Shown here piece after piece: positions 12,161 through 22,666 of a stretch of 64,000 bases of DNA. This DNA comes from Siphonodentalium dalli (lineage: Eukaryota > Mollusca > Scaphopoda > Gadilida > Siphonodentaliidae), in NCBI GenBank assembly GCA_032622095.1, contig CP136063.1, positions 276,015,426 to 276,079,425 of the forward strand. Reading direction: 5' to 3'. The notes below the pieces were generated by a model. It was not told where the DNA came from. It worked only from the letters and a program-made list of their open reading frames with translations, and searched no databases. Every line of letters begins with the position of its first letter. Positions within the stretch are counted from its first letter, which is position 1. Position numbers and translations under genes: made by a program.

Positions 12161-12430
12161 GAACTTAAGTCCAATTATTTGGACTTAAGTCCAAATAATT
12201 GGACTTAAGTCCAAATAATTGGACTTAAGTCCAAATAGCGAATTGTACTTAAGTCCAAATACCACATAATTGTGAATTCGGCGAGGAATTGTACTTAAGT
12301 CCAAATGAATTACACTTAAGTCCAAATACCGATATTTTCATCTATTTGGACTTAAGTCCAATTCCTCGCCGAATTAACAATTATGTGGTATTTGGACTTA
12401 AGTACAATTCATTTGGACTTAAGTCCAATT
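12161..12430. repeat. Left cluster of ACTTAAGT palindromes
   Basis: Ten copies of (T)TGGACTTAAGTCCA(A), some with one changed flank, lie at ~20 bp spacing at first and more widely later. The cluster includes a long imperfect hairpin: an arm at about 12240-12306 with 'AATTCGGCGAGGAATTG' pairs with one at 12345-12410 with 'CAATTCCTCGCCGAATT'. Confidence 0.9.
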
Positions 12431-12574
12431 CATCTGTATAAGAAACACCCCCATCAGATATTAAGCAGGTCTGGTTTTGCTCATAGGGCGGAGTTGTGGG
12501 GAAAATGGCCTTCTTGTTGATCTTGTTAATTGTTACCTTTCTCAACATATATAATGAATCAGCTCGATGTGGAC

Positions 12575-12866
12575 AGTCACTCTAATCTATTGTTTTGGCA
12601 TAATTCGACTTTCGAGTACACCCTTATTACATTGAGTTTGAAAACCGAGCAAATTATACAAATAAGACACTTAGTAAATGCAATAAACGAAACTAAGTTA
12701 ACCGAGGCTGTGCTTCACGCAGTCATTACAATAGCAATAGAAGGGGAGTCACTCTAATCTATTGTTTTGGCATAATTCGACTTTCGAGTACACCCTTATT
12801 ACATTGAGTTTGAAAACCGAGCAAATTATACAAATAAGACACTTAGTAAATGCAATAAACGAAACT
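12575..12866 (+). repeat. 120 bp direct duplication inside the palindrome-rich element
   Basis: 12575-12694 is repeated at 12747-12866 (period 172 bp), apparently without change. The identity points to a recent event. The 52 bp between the copies is not duplicated. Confidence 0.92.
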
Positions 12867-13144
12867 GCGTGTAGCCTACACTACATGCTGTCAAATAACA
12901 ATTGAATCAAGACGTGAATTAATTTTACTTCATTCATGCATGCAGTTAGCATTTATTAAGATGCCAATTCGGATTCGAAACATTTTCAATCTCGGCATGC
13001 CGAAAACAAGCCACGTGGCAAAGGGGACGTACGGAGTTAGTCTTGGAGTCAGGAATGCCCTGGTTAGTACGGAGTTTGACTGTCAATCAAAACTTGCAGG
13101 AATATACCATTACAAAGAAGGGGACTATCGTTTCAAACCAGATG

Positions 13145-13405
13145 AATTGGACTTAAGTCCAAATGAATTGGACTTAAGTCCAAATCAATTCACTAATTGG
13201 ACTTAAGTCCAAATAATTGGACTTAAGTCCAATTCATTTGGACTTAAGTCCAAATCAATTCGCTAATTGGACTTAAGTCCAATTCATTTGGACTTAAGTC
13301 CAATTATTTGGACTTAAGTCCAATTATTTGGACTTAAGTCCAATTATTTGAACTTAAGTCCAAATAATTGGACTTAAGTCCAAATAATTGGACTTAAGTT
13401 CAAAT
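13145..13405. repeat. Right cluster of ACTTAAGT palindromes
   Basis: Twelve copies of the TTGGACTTAAGTCCAA palindrome lie mostly 20 bp apart, roughly two helical turns. With the ten on the left the element carries 22. Dense subterminal motif arrays are known as transposase-binding regions in several DNA transposon families; that role here is inference. Confidence 0.92.
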
Positions 13406-13441
13406 CAATCAAAAATGTGAAAACGGCTTGCCATACTGTTG

Positions 13442-13545
13442 GGTTGTACATTCTGGGATTCGAACATGAAAACAGTTTGTGAACGAGCTGGCTTGCCGGC
13501 GAGTTCACAACTTGTTTTCATGCTCAAATCCCAGAATGTACAACG
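13442..13545. repeat. Foldback (hairpin) at the array boundary
   Basis: The arm at 13442-13484 (GTTGTACATTCTGGGATTCG onward) pairs imperfectly with 13503-13545, with an 18 bp GC-rich loop. Outside the inserted element the pairing extends through 'GGAGATAAACATACCCTGTT' (12105-12126) and 'AACAGGGTACGTTTATCTCC' (13546-13566). Every satellite unit contains only one of these arms, so this copy shows the complete inverted repeat from which the unit end may derive. Confidence 0.8.
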
Positions 13546-13566
13546 AAACAGGGTACGTTTATCTCC

Positions 13567-16500
13567 ATTGTAATTCAATCTAGCAAGGAATTTGCAAAAA
13601 CACTGTATACAAAGTATCATTTAGTCATTTTCATGACACGAATCGAGACTTTCATTTTGCCGTTGTCACCGTGCACAAATCGTTGGGTTTGTTCATTGCG
13701 TTACTCCGAACACTGCTCCGTAACCATTTCCTGTGGGGGAGGGGGGGGCGTGTTGGCTCGTTTCGCTACTCCGTTCTGTGCCGATGAAATTGTACCGTGC
13801 CACATTCAGATTTGATGCACGCTGAAGCGGCCGATGTTGGTGAATCGAAAACTAAAGTTAGCCGCTCTCGGCCAATCAGAATGCTTGTTTTTAGTGACAA
13901 ATACTCAATTGAATTACAATTCCATATACAAACCCCTGCTATATTATGCACCATTGCTGTAGATGCGTCATGGTATTAGCTATGGTACGCATATGCGTAT
14001 GTCATGCAGTGGTGTATTTATTACGCGCGCTCCGCATGTATACTGATGTAGAGATTCCTGTTTCGCCTGGGCGCATGGGTGTTTTATTTATAGAATGGGA
14101 ATTTTTGGGATGATTAAAAGTCGAACTGCGACCGGAGGCCGAGTCCGGTAAAAGGTGAATAGTTGGGAATTTCAATTTCGTTTATTGTCGTTAACATTAT
14201 GTCAATAATGTTGATTTTTGGTTTGTGATAAGCTATGCTAATTACAAATAAAAGAAATGGAAAAGATAATTTGTAAGTCATATATATTTCAACTTTTATA
14301 GACATGTTTCGTTCTGCAGCCCACTGTGGTTGTGGTCGGAGACGGCTGAGTCGGCCGCCGGTTCGTTAATTAGGTGCTGGTTGTTATTGTTATTTTAACG
14401 GAATTCTGAGTTGGTCATTCGCGAAACCAATATATTTTATATTCTATAATTACAAGCATGGGTATAATATATGATCTTGAGTGCGTTACCATTTCTGACT
14501 ATGGTTTTCTTGTAAGCAATGGCTGCAATTCGAAACGAACTTGAGTGGCAGTGGAGCGCGTTACATGTGATATATTAATCCAGGACATTGTGGTTTACAA
14601 CCCCCGCCCAATATTTTGAGGATAACACCGCGTGCAACTTCGTGGGCTGGTATCTTTAAATCGTGTGCTTTCTCGGAATATGATATATTGTCTATAACAT
14701 GTTTCGGTATGGTCAGACATGCAGCGCCGAAAAGTTAAATTGGTGAAAGTTTGTATATAACAATTTCTCGAAATTCAACAAGTTCTCGAATTTCAACAGC
14801 ACATAAATCGGACTGCTATATTGCGTATATATAATCATGTTCTTTTTGGTTTCGAACGCGTTCACGTATCCGTTATTCCTTCAAGTGTATCAGTGTCCAT
14901 TATAATCTCTATCATTCCATCCAGAGAATGCAGATCTGCATCTTTTACGACATCGTTGGCGCAGTTACTAGCTGGGTTTCTATAGGATTTCGCTAGCTGA
15001 GGAACCATCATATCGTAAAGACAACACAATGCCTCTCGTGAAGTCTTGTGCTTCGTTGTTTTCTGTTCTTCTTTCTGATTGGTTGACTTTTTCATTACGC
15101 ATTTTGCAGTTTGTACTTTCCTGGCTGATTTTCTAAATTGGTCCATTGTGGGAATCGAAAGTATATTGCAAAAACTATATTCAAAACATGCACAGGTGTG
15201 CAAAATCTGAACTGGTGTAATGTCGAACGAACTGAACACAAAATAGAATGTAAGCTCCCTCCTCCAAGAAAACAAACTGAAGTATATCCGATCTAGAAAT
15301 CAGAATGTATATCCATGGTGGCAATAGTAAGAGTGGTTATTTTTGAAGTAGGCCTATAGTGTGACCCTTTGCAACTAAAATAGGAAATCGTTTCCCAAAC
15401 CTGTGTGGCTGAATGAAATTGTACTTCTAACATACAAGTTTAGGCTAATTGGTCGTATATAGTAACCACACTAAGTACAGATTTACGGCGAGGGCGTCAG
15501 GAGCGCCAATAAATCCGACGGACTAATATTCTAATAAAGCTGTATTAATCCATATTTTTCCAGGATCCAAATCATGTTAACAAAACATATAAGGGTGCGA
15601 TAGGTCCTTAAGTGTAATCTACTTATATATATAGGCCAATAATATGGTTCACCGATTATACTTATGCGATTATCACTGATGTCACGACAGGCATAAACTC
15701 GTGCCAAATAACTTTAGATTTTTTGGTCATGAATTGAATTGTTTATTTGCAAAGTCAACATCGAAGTTGCAACATGTTACAACGTATATACAAAACAAAA
15801 ACTACAAAACAAAAATTAATTCTCCATCATATTATATGGCATTAATAATAATGGCAAATAATACAACTTACATTCAGGAATATGTTTTCTCAAATGGTTT
15901 GCCTCATATAATATTTATATTATATATAATATAATATAATACTTGCGTCATGGTCACTTTAAACGCTAATTTTAAGAAAATGCTCTCTTTTCAATATATT
16001 TTTATTTAGCAGTGACAGCAATCTGTATAATTTATTTCTGTTAGGATTTTCCCAGTGATACTCCGGGATATGCATGTTGATACTATTTAATAGGAGTTAT
16101 CTCGGCAGATTTTATTACTTTTTATTTTACTTTAAACATATTTTATTCGTATATAAATATACAAAAGGGGTCGGGGCACAAGTTATTTCAACTTAGGTAT
16201 CCCCTCTCCGGCCGTACAAAATTGACAATACATTGTTACAAAAAGGCGATAACAGAAACGTTTGTACATAGTGAGAAAACAATTTGAGTTTGCATTTGGT
16301 CGAATAACATCTTTCAGCGTATGTGTTTATGGATTACCATTAGGACGAGCATAAATCTATGCATATCTATATATCTATTGTGATATTTAAGGAAGATGTG
16401 AAATATAGGTTTCAAGGCTATGTATGTATATCAAACTATTGACAGTAAGGTTAAGCTGAATTTGTATAGTAGTGAATTTGGCGATTCGCCCGATGACGCA

Positions 16501-16675
16501 CTTGACAGTTACGCTGTAAGAAATTATCGGACCATGTATACTTGAAAAGGGAAAGTACACGTAGCACATTATTTAACTCATATAATAATAGTACCATATT
16601 AAATTAAAACACACAGGCAAGAAGTACAATATCCAGTTTACCAAAAGTTATTTCTCCAAATATGCCGAATATATA
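13567..16675. other. Intergenic stretch without recognised elements
   Basis: No array or paired inverted repeat was recognised. 13630-14350 is richer in CG dinucleotides and has a CCAAT-type motif ('GGCCAATCAGAATG' at ~13875), so it could hold a promoter, but no associated gene was found. 15700-16200 is very AT-rich. One short minus-strand frame is listed separately. Confidence 0.4.
14862..15146 (-). CDS. Hypothetical 94-residue open frame
   Basis: The ATG at 15146 is the first real Met; the frame extends upstream only through a TTG. The product is lysine-rich for its first ~35 residues and has a short hydrophobic stretch (ALCCLYDMMVPQLA). Its last ~25 residues are acidic (DLHSLDGMIEIIMDTDTLEG). 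I recognise no domain. It could be an exon fragment, a small gene or chance; no adjacent splice context was found. Confidence 0.2.
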   Translation of the reverse strand: MDQFRKSARKVQTAKCVMKKSTNQKEEQKTTKHKTSREALCCLYDMMVPQLAKSYRNPASNCANDVVKDADLHSLDGMIEIIMDTDTLEGITDT

Positions 16676-16939
16676 TGACCCTTTCTGTACAAAATACTCT
16701 ATCATTGACGAATAGCACTGTAGTTCCCTCAGGGAATGTTCAGATAATAAGTTCAACAAACGACGTTGTTGAACTTATATTATCTGAACATTTCCCTGTA
16801 ATAAATAGGACACCTTCTGTACTTGTATTATCTGCGTCTGCTTATGTTTCCTGAATACCCCTCCAAATGAATAATAGACCATTCCAATGTATACGTTTAT
16901 AACTGAATGGGAAAATTCATTTAGTATAGAAAGGGTTAA
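16676..16939. mobile_element. TTAA-type inverted-repeat element, 'TATACTAAAT' lineage, copy 1
   Basis: The left end is CCCTTTCTGTACAAAATACT and the right end ATTTAGTATAGAAAGGGTTAA, which match the copy at 27736-28008 in reverse orientation. The right TTAA is intact and the left is degraded to ATGA. Inside lies a strong hairpin (GTTCAGATAATAAGTTCAAC and its complement, 16737-16794). No coding capacity. The TTAA target and CCCTTT terminus are piggyBac-like features. Confidence 0.7.
16737..16794. repeat. Hairpin with GTTCAGATAATAAGTTCAAC arms
   Basis: About 25 bp arms face each other across a short loop (ACGACG). The same arms occur at 27899-27955 inside the sister element, where they have diverged. 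Confidence 0.8.
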
Positions 16940-17354
16940 AATTCGTTAAATGTAAACATAAATATGCACACTTCATGCTTGAAATCGCTGCTGATAATTT
17001 TGATGCTGCATAATTATTTATGTTTCAAATCCATAATTTTAATTTAAAATACGTAAGATACAAATGGAATTTTGCGAATTTGGTCTGATTCAATAGGCAA
17101 TGGGACAGGGAGGTGCATGGTGCAATTGTATATTGCAACGTGGAAACCCCAACAACGGACACCCTCTAGCCACATACATGCACGTGCTTAACATCATATG
17201 GTTGATAAAAAATAATGCTTTGACAAATTCTAGCGTTTTCGATATCCTTACTTCTAATATACTCGATACAATGATTCAATTCGAGACTCGTTATCATTCA
17301 GAATCTTTGCTGAAATACACAGGCCCATAGCATCTCGTCCTAACTAGATTACTA
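16940..17354. other. AT-rich stretch, nothing recognised
   Basis: No repeat or convincing coding signal was seen. A 76-codon frame at 17100-17330 has no recognisable features. Confidence 0.4.
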
Positions 17355-17840
17355 ATTATATTGTTATCTACCCAAACGAAAAACGAGAACAAATGCGAAT
17401 TCCATAATAATTGGACCAAACTAATGGCCTGGTCTTTTTGAAAAACGAGAGGCCGATCACGATCGACATATGTTGAACCCATCCCTCGCAGATAGTACAT
17501 AAGCTATGATCAGAATCATACTCCAGAGTATTGATGTTGAATTATAGAGTATACGGTTATGTACGAAAGTAGTCTAGAGAAAATTGTATGTATAGAATAA
17601 CACAAATTGAATACGAATTATATTGTTATCTACCCATACGAAAAACCAGAACAAATGCGAGTTCCAGAATATTTTGACCAAACTTATGGCCTGGTCTATT
17701 TGAAAAATGAGAGGCCGATCACGATCGACAGACATTTAACCCACCACTCGCCGATAGTACATAGCTATGATCGGAATCATAATCCAGAGTTTTGAATTGT
17801 ATAGTATACTGTTATATACGAAAATAGCAGACAAAATTGT
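17355..17840 (+). repeat. Diverged ~262 bp tandem duplication
   Basis: 'ATTATATTGTTATCTACCCA' at 17355 recurs at 17617. Both copies continue through 'ATGGCCTGGTCT', 'GAGAGGCCGATCACGATCGA', 'GATAGTACATA' and 'GAATCATA.TCCAGAGT'. Many substitutions and small indels separate the copies, so the duplication is old. The open frames in it are not conserved between copies. Confidence 0.88.
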
Positions 17841-18105
17841 ATGTACATAATAACATAAATTTTCAAATTATTAGGATTCGTGGATCAAAAGGAAGTGTTA
17901 ATATAACATCTGAACTGAAGAACCTGTCCCCTAATTTAAAACAGAATACCACAGTTCATATAAAAGACAGTAAGTAGCCCTCAATAAAATGGCTTCACAC
18001 ATTACAATGTTTTACAATAGTTTGGAAGCACAAATCTTTAACCATCAAGTTTAATCTGCTAAGTGCTCTGCGGCCAACTATGGCAGTATGGACACATTGG
18101 AAACT

Positions 18106-18783
18106 ATACACTCTTATAACTAATGTGTAGAAACGATTACACATCAAATGTGTAAACCCGGTTAATACACATAGCAATGTGTAGTTTTACATACAAATGC
18201 ATTGACCAAGGACCGTTCTGCACATAATGTGTATATTTTGTTACACACAATTGTGTAAGAACGTAGAGCATGCGCATTGCGGTGCCTTCAGTTTCATAGT
18301 CTGCTACATGACGCCATATTGTTTGAGTATATGTTTTGGAATACAATCTACATCGATCGTAGACAAGGAACGTAAGTTCAGAATTCCGATTTGTGGGTAT
18401 AGTATTAATGATATATGAGGATTTATTTGTTAAAACTTTCATGGCGAATACTGCTCTTAGACTCGTTTAAATGATTGTTGTAATATGGTAATACTAATAT
18501 TATGCAACCACGCCACGACCCTGGTTTGTTAATTTAAAACGAAGACTCTACACAAAATGTGTAAGGTATATGTGTTGATTTTATGCACACCAATGTGTAT
18601 AAATGTGTAGAAATTGACCCATTTATTGTGTACAAATTTGTAACAATTTGTGTAGGTACATAAAACTACACATATACACTGATATACTACACAAATATGT
18701 TTAAGGTCAAAAATGAATAATGATTGTGTAGCAGGGCTACACATTGTGTGTAGAAAATCTACACATTAGTCATAAGAGTGTAT
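18106..18783. mobile_element. Non-autonomous element saturated with TGTGTA words
   Basis: The termini ATACACTCTTATAACTAATG and the complement of CATTAGTCATAAGAGTGTAT form inverted repeats of ~24 bp with few mismatches. Some twenty TGTGTA/TACACA words crowd both subterminal regions (18120-18260 and 18545-18770). The centre (18265-18540) is ordinary sequence. The outermost TA/AT would fit a TA target duplication, but the flanks do not prove it. Small open frames inside are side effects of the repeats. Confidence 0.72.
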
Positions 18784-19575
18784 GGTTCATGGCAATAATC
18801 CACACGAAGTATTAACAACATCTGCACCCTTGGACTGGACAAAACCATTTTTGAAGTACTGATTTTATTTGGTGTTATCCTACCCTTATTTTGCCTACTG
18901 TCTAGGACCCCCTGACATGATAAACTGAAGGCTTCCCTTTTCCAAATGCTCCATAGTACTCAATAGATTTTATAAACCCCATAGCCCTCATTGTTAATCT
19001 TCTGACCCTTTGGTGGCCCCTACAATTCAATCAACCAAGACCCTATGAACAAATTACAAACTAGGTCTTAGAATGATCCAAACCAAGTATTAAGGAAATC
19101 CACCCAGTGGAACTGCGGAAGAATCAGAAGTATTTAAAATTGTGTTATCTGGAACCTAACCCGATCCTTTTGATTCTGAGGATCCAGCCGTTTCTGTATA
19201 AACAATCAGTAGATAAAAGCCAATTACAACAGACTTGGGCTGGCGACAGAAAATATAGTCCCCCAATTTGCCTATTTGTTTTTGTTTATTTTTGTTAGTG
19301 CAACGAAGTTGGACAAGATTTTAACTCTAATGAACGAAGCAATCATTTTACATGGTCTGGATTTTATGTCATGCGCAGCTTTTCAATATAGTATTAATCT
19401 GCTTGAATCAATGTAAAGACGCATTGCGTAGTAATTTTCTTGGCACGATGCCAAGACGCCTATTGATCACTAGTGGCAGATAGGGAAATTTGTAATGACT
19501 TTTTTAATGATATAATAGGGGTTTCATGTGATGCATGTATATCCACATAAAATTCAGGATTTATTCAACCCGTTG
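18784..19575. other. Intergenic stretch, nothing recognised
   Basis: No inverted-repeat element, tandem array or recognisable coding sequence was found. Confidence 0.4.
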
Positions 19576-19890
19576 TTAAAGGTACACAATTGATTTGATG
19601 GTCCTCGTATCATCAGATTCCAACAACATATCTACAAAAGACAGTTTAGTTATCAAAATCGATTAATTACCCAAAAATAATGCTAACATCTGTCAACTCT
19701 GGTATCTGGTATCGAAAGTATGTCGGTCGGCTTGTCAAATATTTCTGGGCTGCCAAATATTCCAGGTGGTGAAAAATAACAGATTTCAAAATACAATATC
19801 TGATAACTCAGATATTATATGGGTGGGTTCTTCGACTCGAATCATATTTTTTATCCCGAAGCCAAAGAAATAATAATTTAGGAGCATTAA
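19576..19890 (-). mobile_element. TTAA-type element, 'AAAGGTACTCAATCCGAT' lineage, copy 1
   Basis: The element is bounded by TTAA at both ends (19576-19579 and 19887-19890). The sequence between is a diverged reverse-complement relative of 22337-22666, 56221-56543 and 60088-60536. Shared words include 'GGCTTCGGG' (seen here as its complement), 'CACCACCTGGAATATTTGG' and 'GATTCCAACAACA'. No coding capacity. Confidence 0.7.
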
Positions 19891-20384
19891 TTTGGATTAT
19901 GTATTCACCAACTGATAACTTGGCCTAATATAACTAGTGCACAACACTCCACAGTATCTTTTTTATCCCCTGTGCAAAGTGGCTTTTTGCTGAAATTTAT
20001 TAATTTTCCGATGTGGCTTAATTTGAGAGGTTTCTTAATCCAAACCTAAGATAACTGGACAAACCTATGTTTCAAGTTGAAATCCTTCAATCCCCATTGT
20101 TGTTCCAGATAACGATAATTCACATTCAATCTAAGATGACGGAGATATAGGGATGGTTGTAACCGTTGTATTTTACATTCTTTGGGCCATAACTTCAGAA
20201 GAAACGAACCGACAAAACCTGTTATATGTGGATATTGTTCTCTTCATGCTGCCACATAAGAATAATAAAGAACATTCAAACATGACCTGCAATGGCCGAG
20301 ACACAGAGATCCAAAGTTGGCACATAAGGGCCATAACTCAACAACAAATGAATGGCCGAAACCTGTTCATGTTGATATTTCTTC
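19891..20384. repeat. Fragment of a 'GGGCCATAACT' interspersed repeat
   Basis: 'GGGCCATAACTTCAGAAGAA' (20184) and 'GGGCCATAACTCAACAACAA' (20329) are two copies of a ~145 bp unit. The same signature recurs at 54.3-54.9 kb. This kind of unit is common in molluscan repetitive DNA as I know it. The short open frames here are not genes. Confidence 0.5.
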
Positions 20385-21010
20385 AAGCCTACAGTGGCTA
20401 GCATTGCCAAACTCACCCTCTGTGGACCCCTTTCTGCATAGATCTCAACTGCTATGGGAGACCTACGACCAGATTGAAGTTCTCAATGGAAGTACACACA
20501 TTAGTCACCTCAATTATGCATTTCTTCTGCAAATTAGGGGATATAGAAACTGAAGAGAAGGGGGGGGGGGGGGGGGAAGCAACTAAAAACAAAGTTAATT
20601 TGATACTATAGATACTTCCCAGAAGATGAGGCCAAGCAGAATGGAGTCCCCAGAGGGTGATTTTGATGCACTAATTCACCCTCTGCGGACCTCATTCACG
20701 AAATGCTAAGACCTCACTTTCTGGGTCTCAAATTAACATTGTTTTAGTCACTTTTCCCCTTCTGGGAAGTTCTATATCCCCTCATTTGCAGAAGATAAAA
20801 TGCATAATCGAGGTGACTTATGGGTGAACATCACCAACTTCAACTGGGGAACTTCAATCTGATCATAGCAGTTGAAGCTTAAGCAGAATGAGGTCCCCAG
20901 AGTGTGAATTTGGTGATGCTAGCCCACTGTGTATGGTAGTATCACTAAATTCACCCTCTGGGGACCTCATTCTTTAAATGGCAGACACACTATTTGCAGA
21001 TTTGTATTCC
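20385..21010. mobile_element. Paired-hairpin element of the GGTCCCCAGAGGG family, copy 1 (rearranged)
   Basis: The right hairpin at 20885-20975 is complete: GAGGTCCCCAGAGTGTGAAT faces TCACCCTCTGGGGACCTCAT. The left end at 20398-20440 is degraded. A further, partial hairpin at 20637-20693 makes this copy a rearranged or doubled version. It contains a 17 G run at 20560-20576. No coding capacity. Confidence 0.75.
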
Positions 21011-21082
21011 TTCCTCCATCGCGGTCCATATGTGACCCGCCATATCAAATCCAGTCGGAAGTCGGGATTTTTTTACCCTGTG

Positions 21083-21149
21083 CCAATGCATTCTCTTATA
21101 TATGCGAGTCGACCATAGGTCGCCTCGCATATATAAGAGAATACATTGG
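21083..21149. repeat. CCAATGCATT hairpin, left member
   Basis: CCAATGCATTCTCTTATATA is followed by TGCGAGTCGACC, then by the near-perfect reverse complement ending in CATTGG. Arms are ~32 bp with almost no loop. One substitution (ATACATTGG) breaks perfect symmetry. Confidence 0.92.
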
Positions 21150-21370
21150 CTTAACAATTTTTTATCATGTTTTTTAAATAAATGTTTCTTACAATTTTTA
21201 GGACATAAAATAAAAAAACATCCATTACCCTGCAGGGAGCCCCACACATATATAGAAGCACATAGAAGAGTGTCGTCTGCTCATGTTTGTCTGGGACTCT
21301 GTATGGGTGAAATTATAAAATTGTTAAAGAATACAAGAACAAATTATTAAAATTGTAAATAATTGTTAGG

Positions 21371-21437
21371 CCAATGCATTCTCTTATATATGCGAGGCGA
21401 CCTATGGTCGACTCGCATATATAAGAGAATGCATTGG
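21371..21437. repeat. CCAATGCATT hairpin, right member
   Basis: This is the reverse complement of the left hairpin: the centre reads GGCGACCTATGGTCGACTC. It completes the cassette, so the pair can also fold as one large stem. Confidence 0.92.
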
Positions 21438-21495
21438 CACAGGGTAAAACAGTTTCCCGACTTCCGACTGGATTTCATATGGCGGGTCACATATG

Positions 21496-21960
21496 TACAC
21501 TGAAGATTATTGAAATACGACTTGATTGAGATAGTTGTTTCCGACAGATGCACCGATGGCTCCACGGACAGTACCAACTTCTATATACCCCGCGGAACCC
21601 CACCCACCCATTTTTACAAGAGTTACTGCTCTTTGGTAAAATTAGGCAATTATTGTCTTACAATGATAACTTGTTGACCAAAAAATATCAAGTTTTGGTA
21701 AATTTGATACCATAGTTGACAGTGGTTAGAATTACAGACAAATTACATTCTGGTCTGTAGGATGCTCAGATGAAATACAGGTAAAATTTGTATCGCAGAT
21801 TTTAACTCTGCCATTTTGTATGGAATTCTCAGGATGGAATGGAATCAGTCAGCAACAGTGCAAGTTATACCAGATGTGAAAATGGGAAATCTTCTTTTCC
21901 GTTCTGAAACATCTAAACCATTAGTAAATGGAAAGTTTCAAATCAGTATCAAAGAACAAA
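21496..21960. other. Intergenic stretch with one short repeat fragment
   Basis: 21680-21735 ('AATTTGATACCATAGTTGAC' and onward) is a fragment of the 'CAATCCGAT' TTAA-type family. The rest holds nothing recognised. Confidence 0.45.
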
Positions 21961-21962
21961 GT

Positions 21963-22138
21963 ACAGTAATGCTCTAATTAATCGACCCCTTAACCACAGC
22001 AGAATTATGGGCAACTTTTCAGGATTTAGTCGGAAATATGGCTTGTTGCAACAAACCATATTTCCCAACTAAATCCTGAAACGTTACCCATAATTCTGCT
22101 GTGGTTAAGGGGTCGATTAATTAGGGCATTACTGTAAC
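21963..22138. repeat. Long hairpin element, 'AATCGACCCCTTAACCACAG' family, copy 1
   Basis: ACAGTAATGCTCTAATTAAT opens one arm and ATTAATTAGGGCATTACTGT closes the other. Arms of ~85 bp pair almost fully, with the turn at TTGTTGC/AACAA (~22050). There is no central unique sequence, so this is a foldback element. Related copies lie at 31019-31228 and, as a single arm, 50108-50218. Confidence 0.9.
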
Positions 22139-22336
22139 TATTTTATTTTCTTCTGTACTCTGTATTCACATCATGAATACTAATTAACTTAATTGGCCTC
22201 ATAAATGTACCATAAAAGAAACCAATTAAAACACATAAATGTACCATCAAAGAAACAAATAAAAATACTTTGGAAAATATAGTTTTCCCATGCAAAGGGT
22301 GAGTTTTGTGTCTTGGATAAATACAATTGCTGTGGC

Positions 22337-22666
22337 TTAAAGATGCATTGTCCGAATTAACGCTGCTAAATTACTATTTCTTTGGCTTCGGGAGTAAAAA
22401 TCTCGGACAAAATTGCGGATGAAGATCGATAACTCTAAAATCAAGTGGTAATACAGCCAAATTTCGTAATACTTAAGTGATAATACGGCCATATTTTGTT
22501 GAACAAAATGTTGATAAATAACAAGTTTTGGGAAATTTGATACCATAGTTAGCATTATTTTGTGGCAATAAATCGATTCTGATAACTAAAGCTTATTTTG
22601 AAGAAATGTTGTTGTTGATGTATCTTGATGATAAGGGGACCATCTGATCGGATTGAGTACCTTTAA
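22337..22666 (+). mobile_element. TTAA-type element, 'AAAGGTACTCAATCCGAT' lineage, copy 2
   Basis: TTAA bounds both ends (22337-22340, 22663-22666). The terminal repeats TTAAAGATGCATTGTCCGAA and TTAAAGGTACTCAATCCGAT (right end, complement) agree at about 14 of 20 positions. No coding capacity. Confidence 0.75.

Larger units (their letters stand above)
12121..13441. mobile_element. Palindrome-rich inverted-repeat DNA element with 6 bp target duplication
   Basis: The element occupies 12127-13435 (1309 bp). It begins TATGGCAAGCCGTTTTCACA and ends with the reverse complement. The terminal inverted repeats continue for tens of bases with one early mismatch. It is flanked by CTGTTG at 12121-12126 and 13436-13441, and removing it with one CTGTTG restores the satellite sequence seen in units 1-4 except for one base. 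Both subterminal regions carry arrays of the palindrome TTGGACTTAAGTCCAA. The interior has a 120 bp direct duplication and two short open frames (75 and 88 codons) resembling no transposase, so it is probably non-autonomous. The superfamily is not assigned; 6 bp is an uncommon duplication length. Confidence 0.85.
21027..21495. mobile_element. Inverted-repeat element (CATATGTGACCCGCCATAT ends) carrying the CCAATGCATT paired-hairpin cassette
   Basis: The outer termini CATATGTGACCCGCCATAT and its complement are followed by a shared 'AAATCCAGTCGGAAGTCGGG', giving ~42 bp inverted repeats. Inside are two hairpins (21083-21149 and 21371-21437) in opposite orientation, separated by ~220 bp of AT-rich sequence. 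The cassette edges read CCCTGTGCCAATG and CATTGGCACAGGG. The hairpins match those at 28.3 and 57.7 kb almost exactly although the outer termini are unrelated. Confidence 0.85.

Noticed and set aside
12530-13206. Two frames (75 and 88 codons) inside the palindrome-rich element as a transposase
   Set aside because: No catalytic motif. The first runs into the 120 bp duplication and the second reads through the palindrome array.
13793-13900. Promoter with a CCAAT box
   Set aside because: The motif is present and CG content is raised, but no gene start, TATA element or downstream exon could be linked to it.
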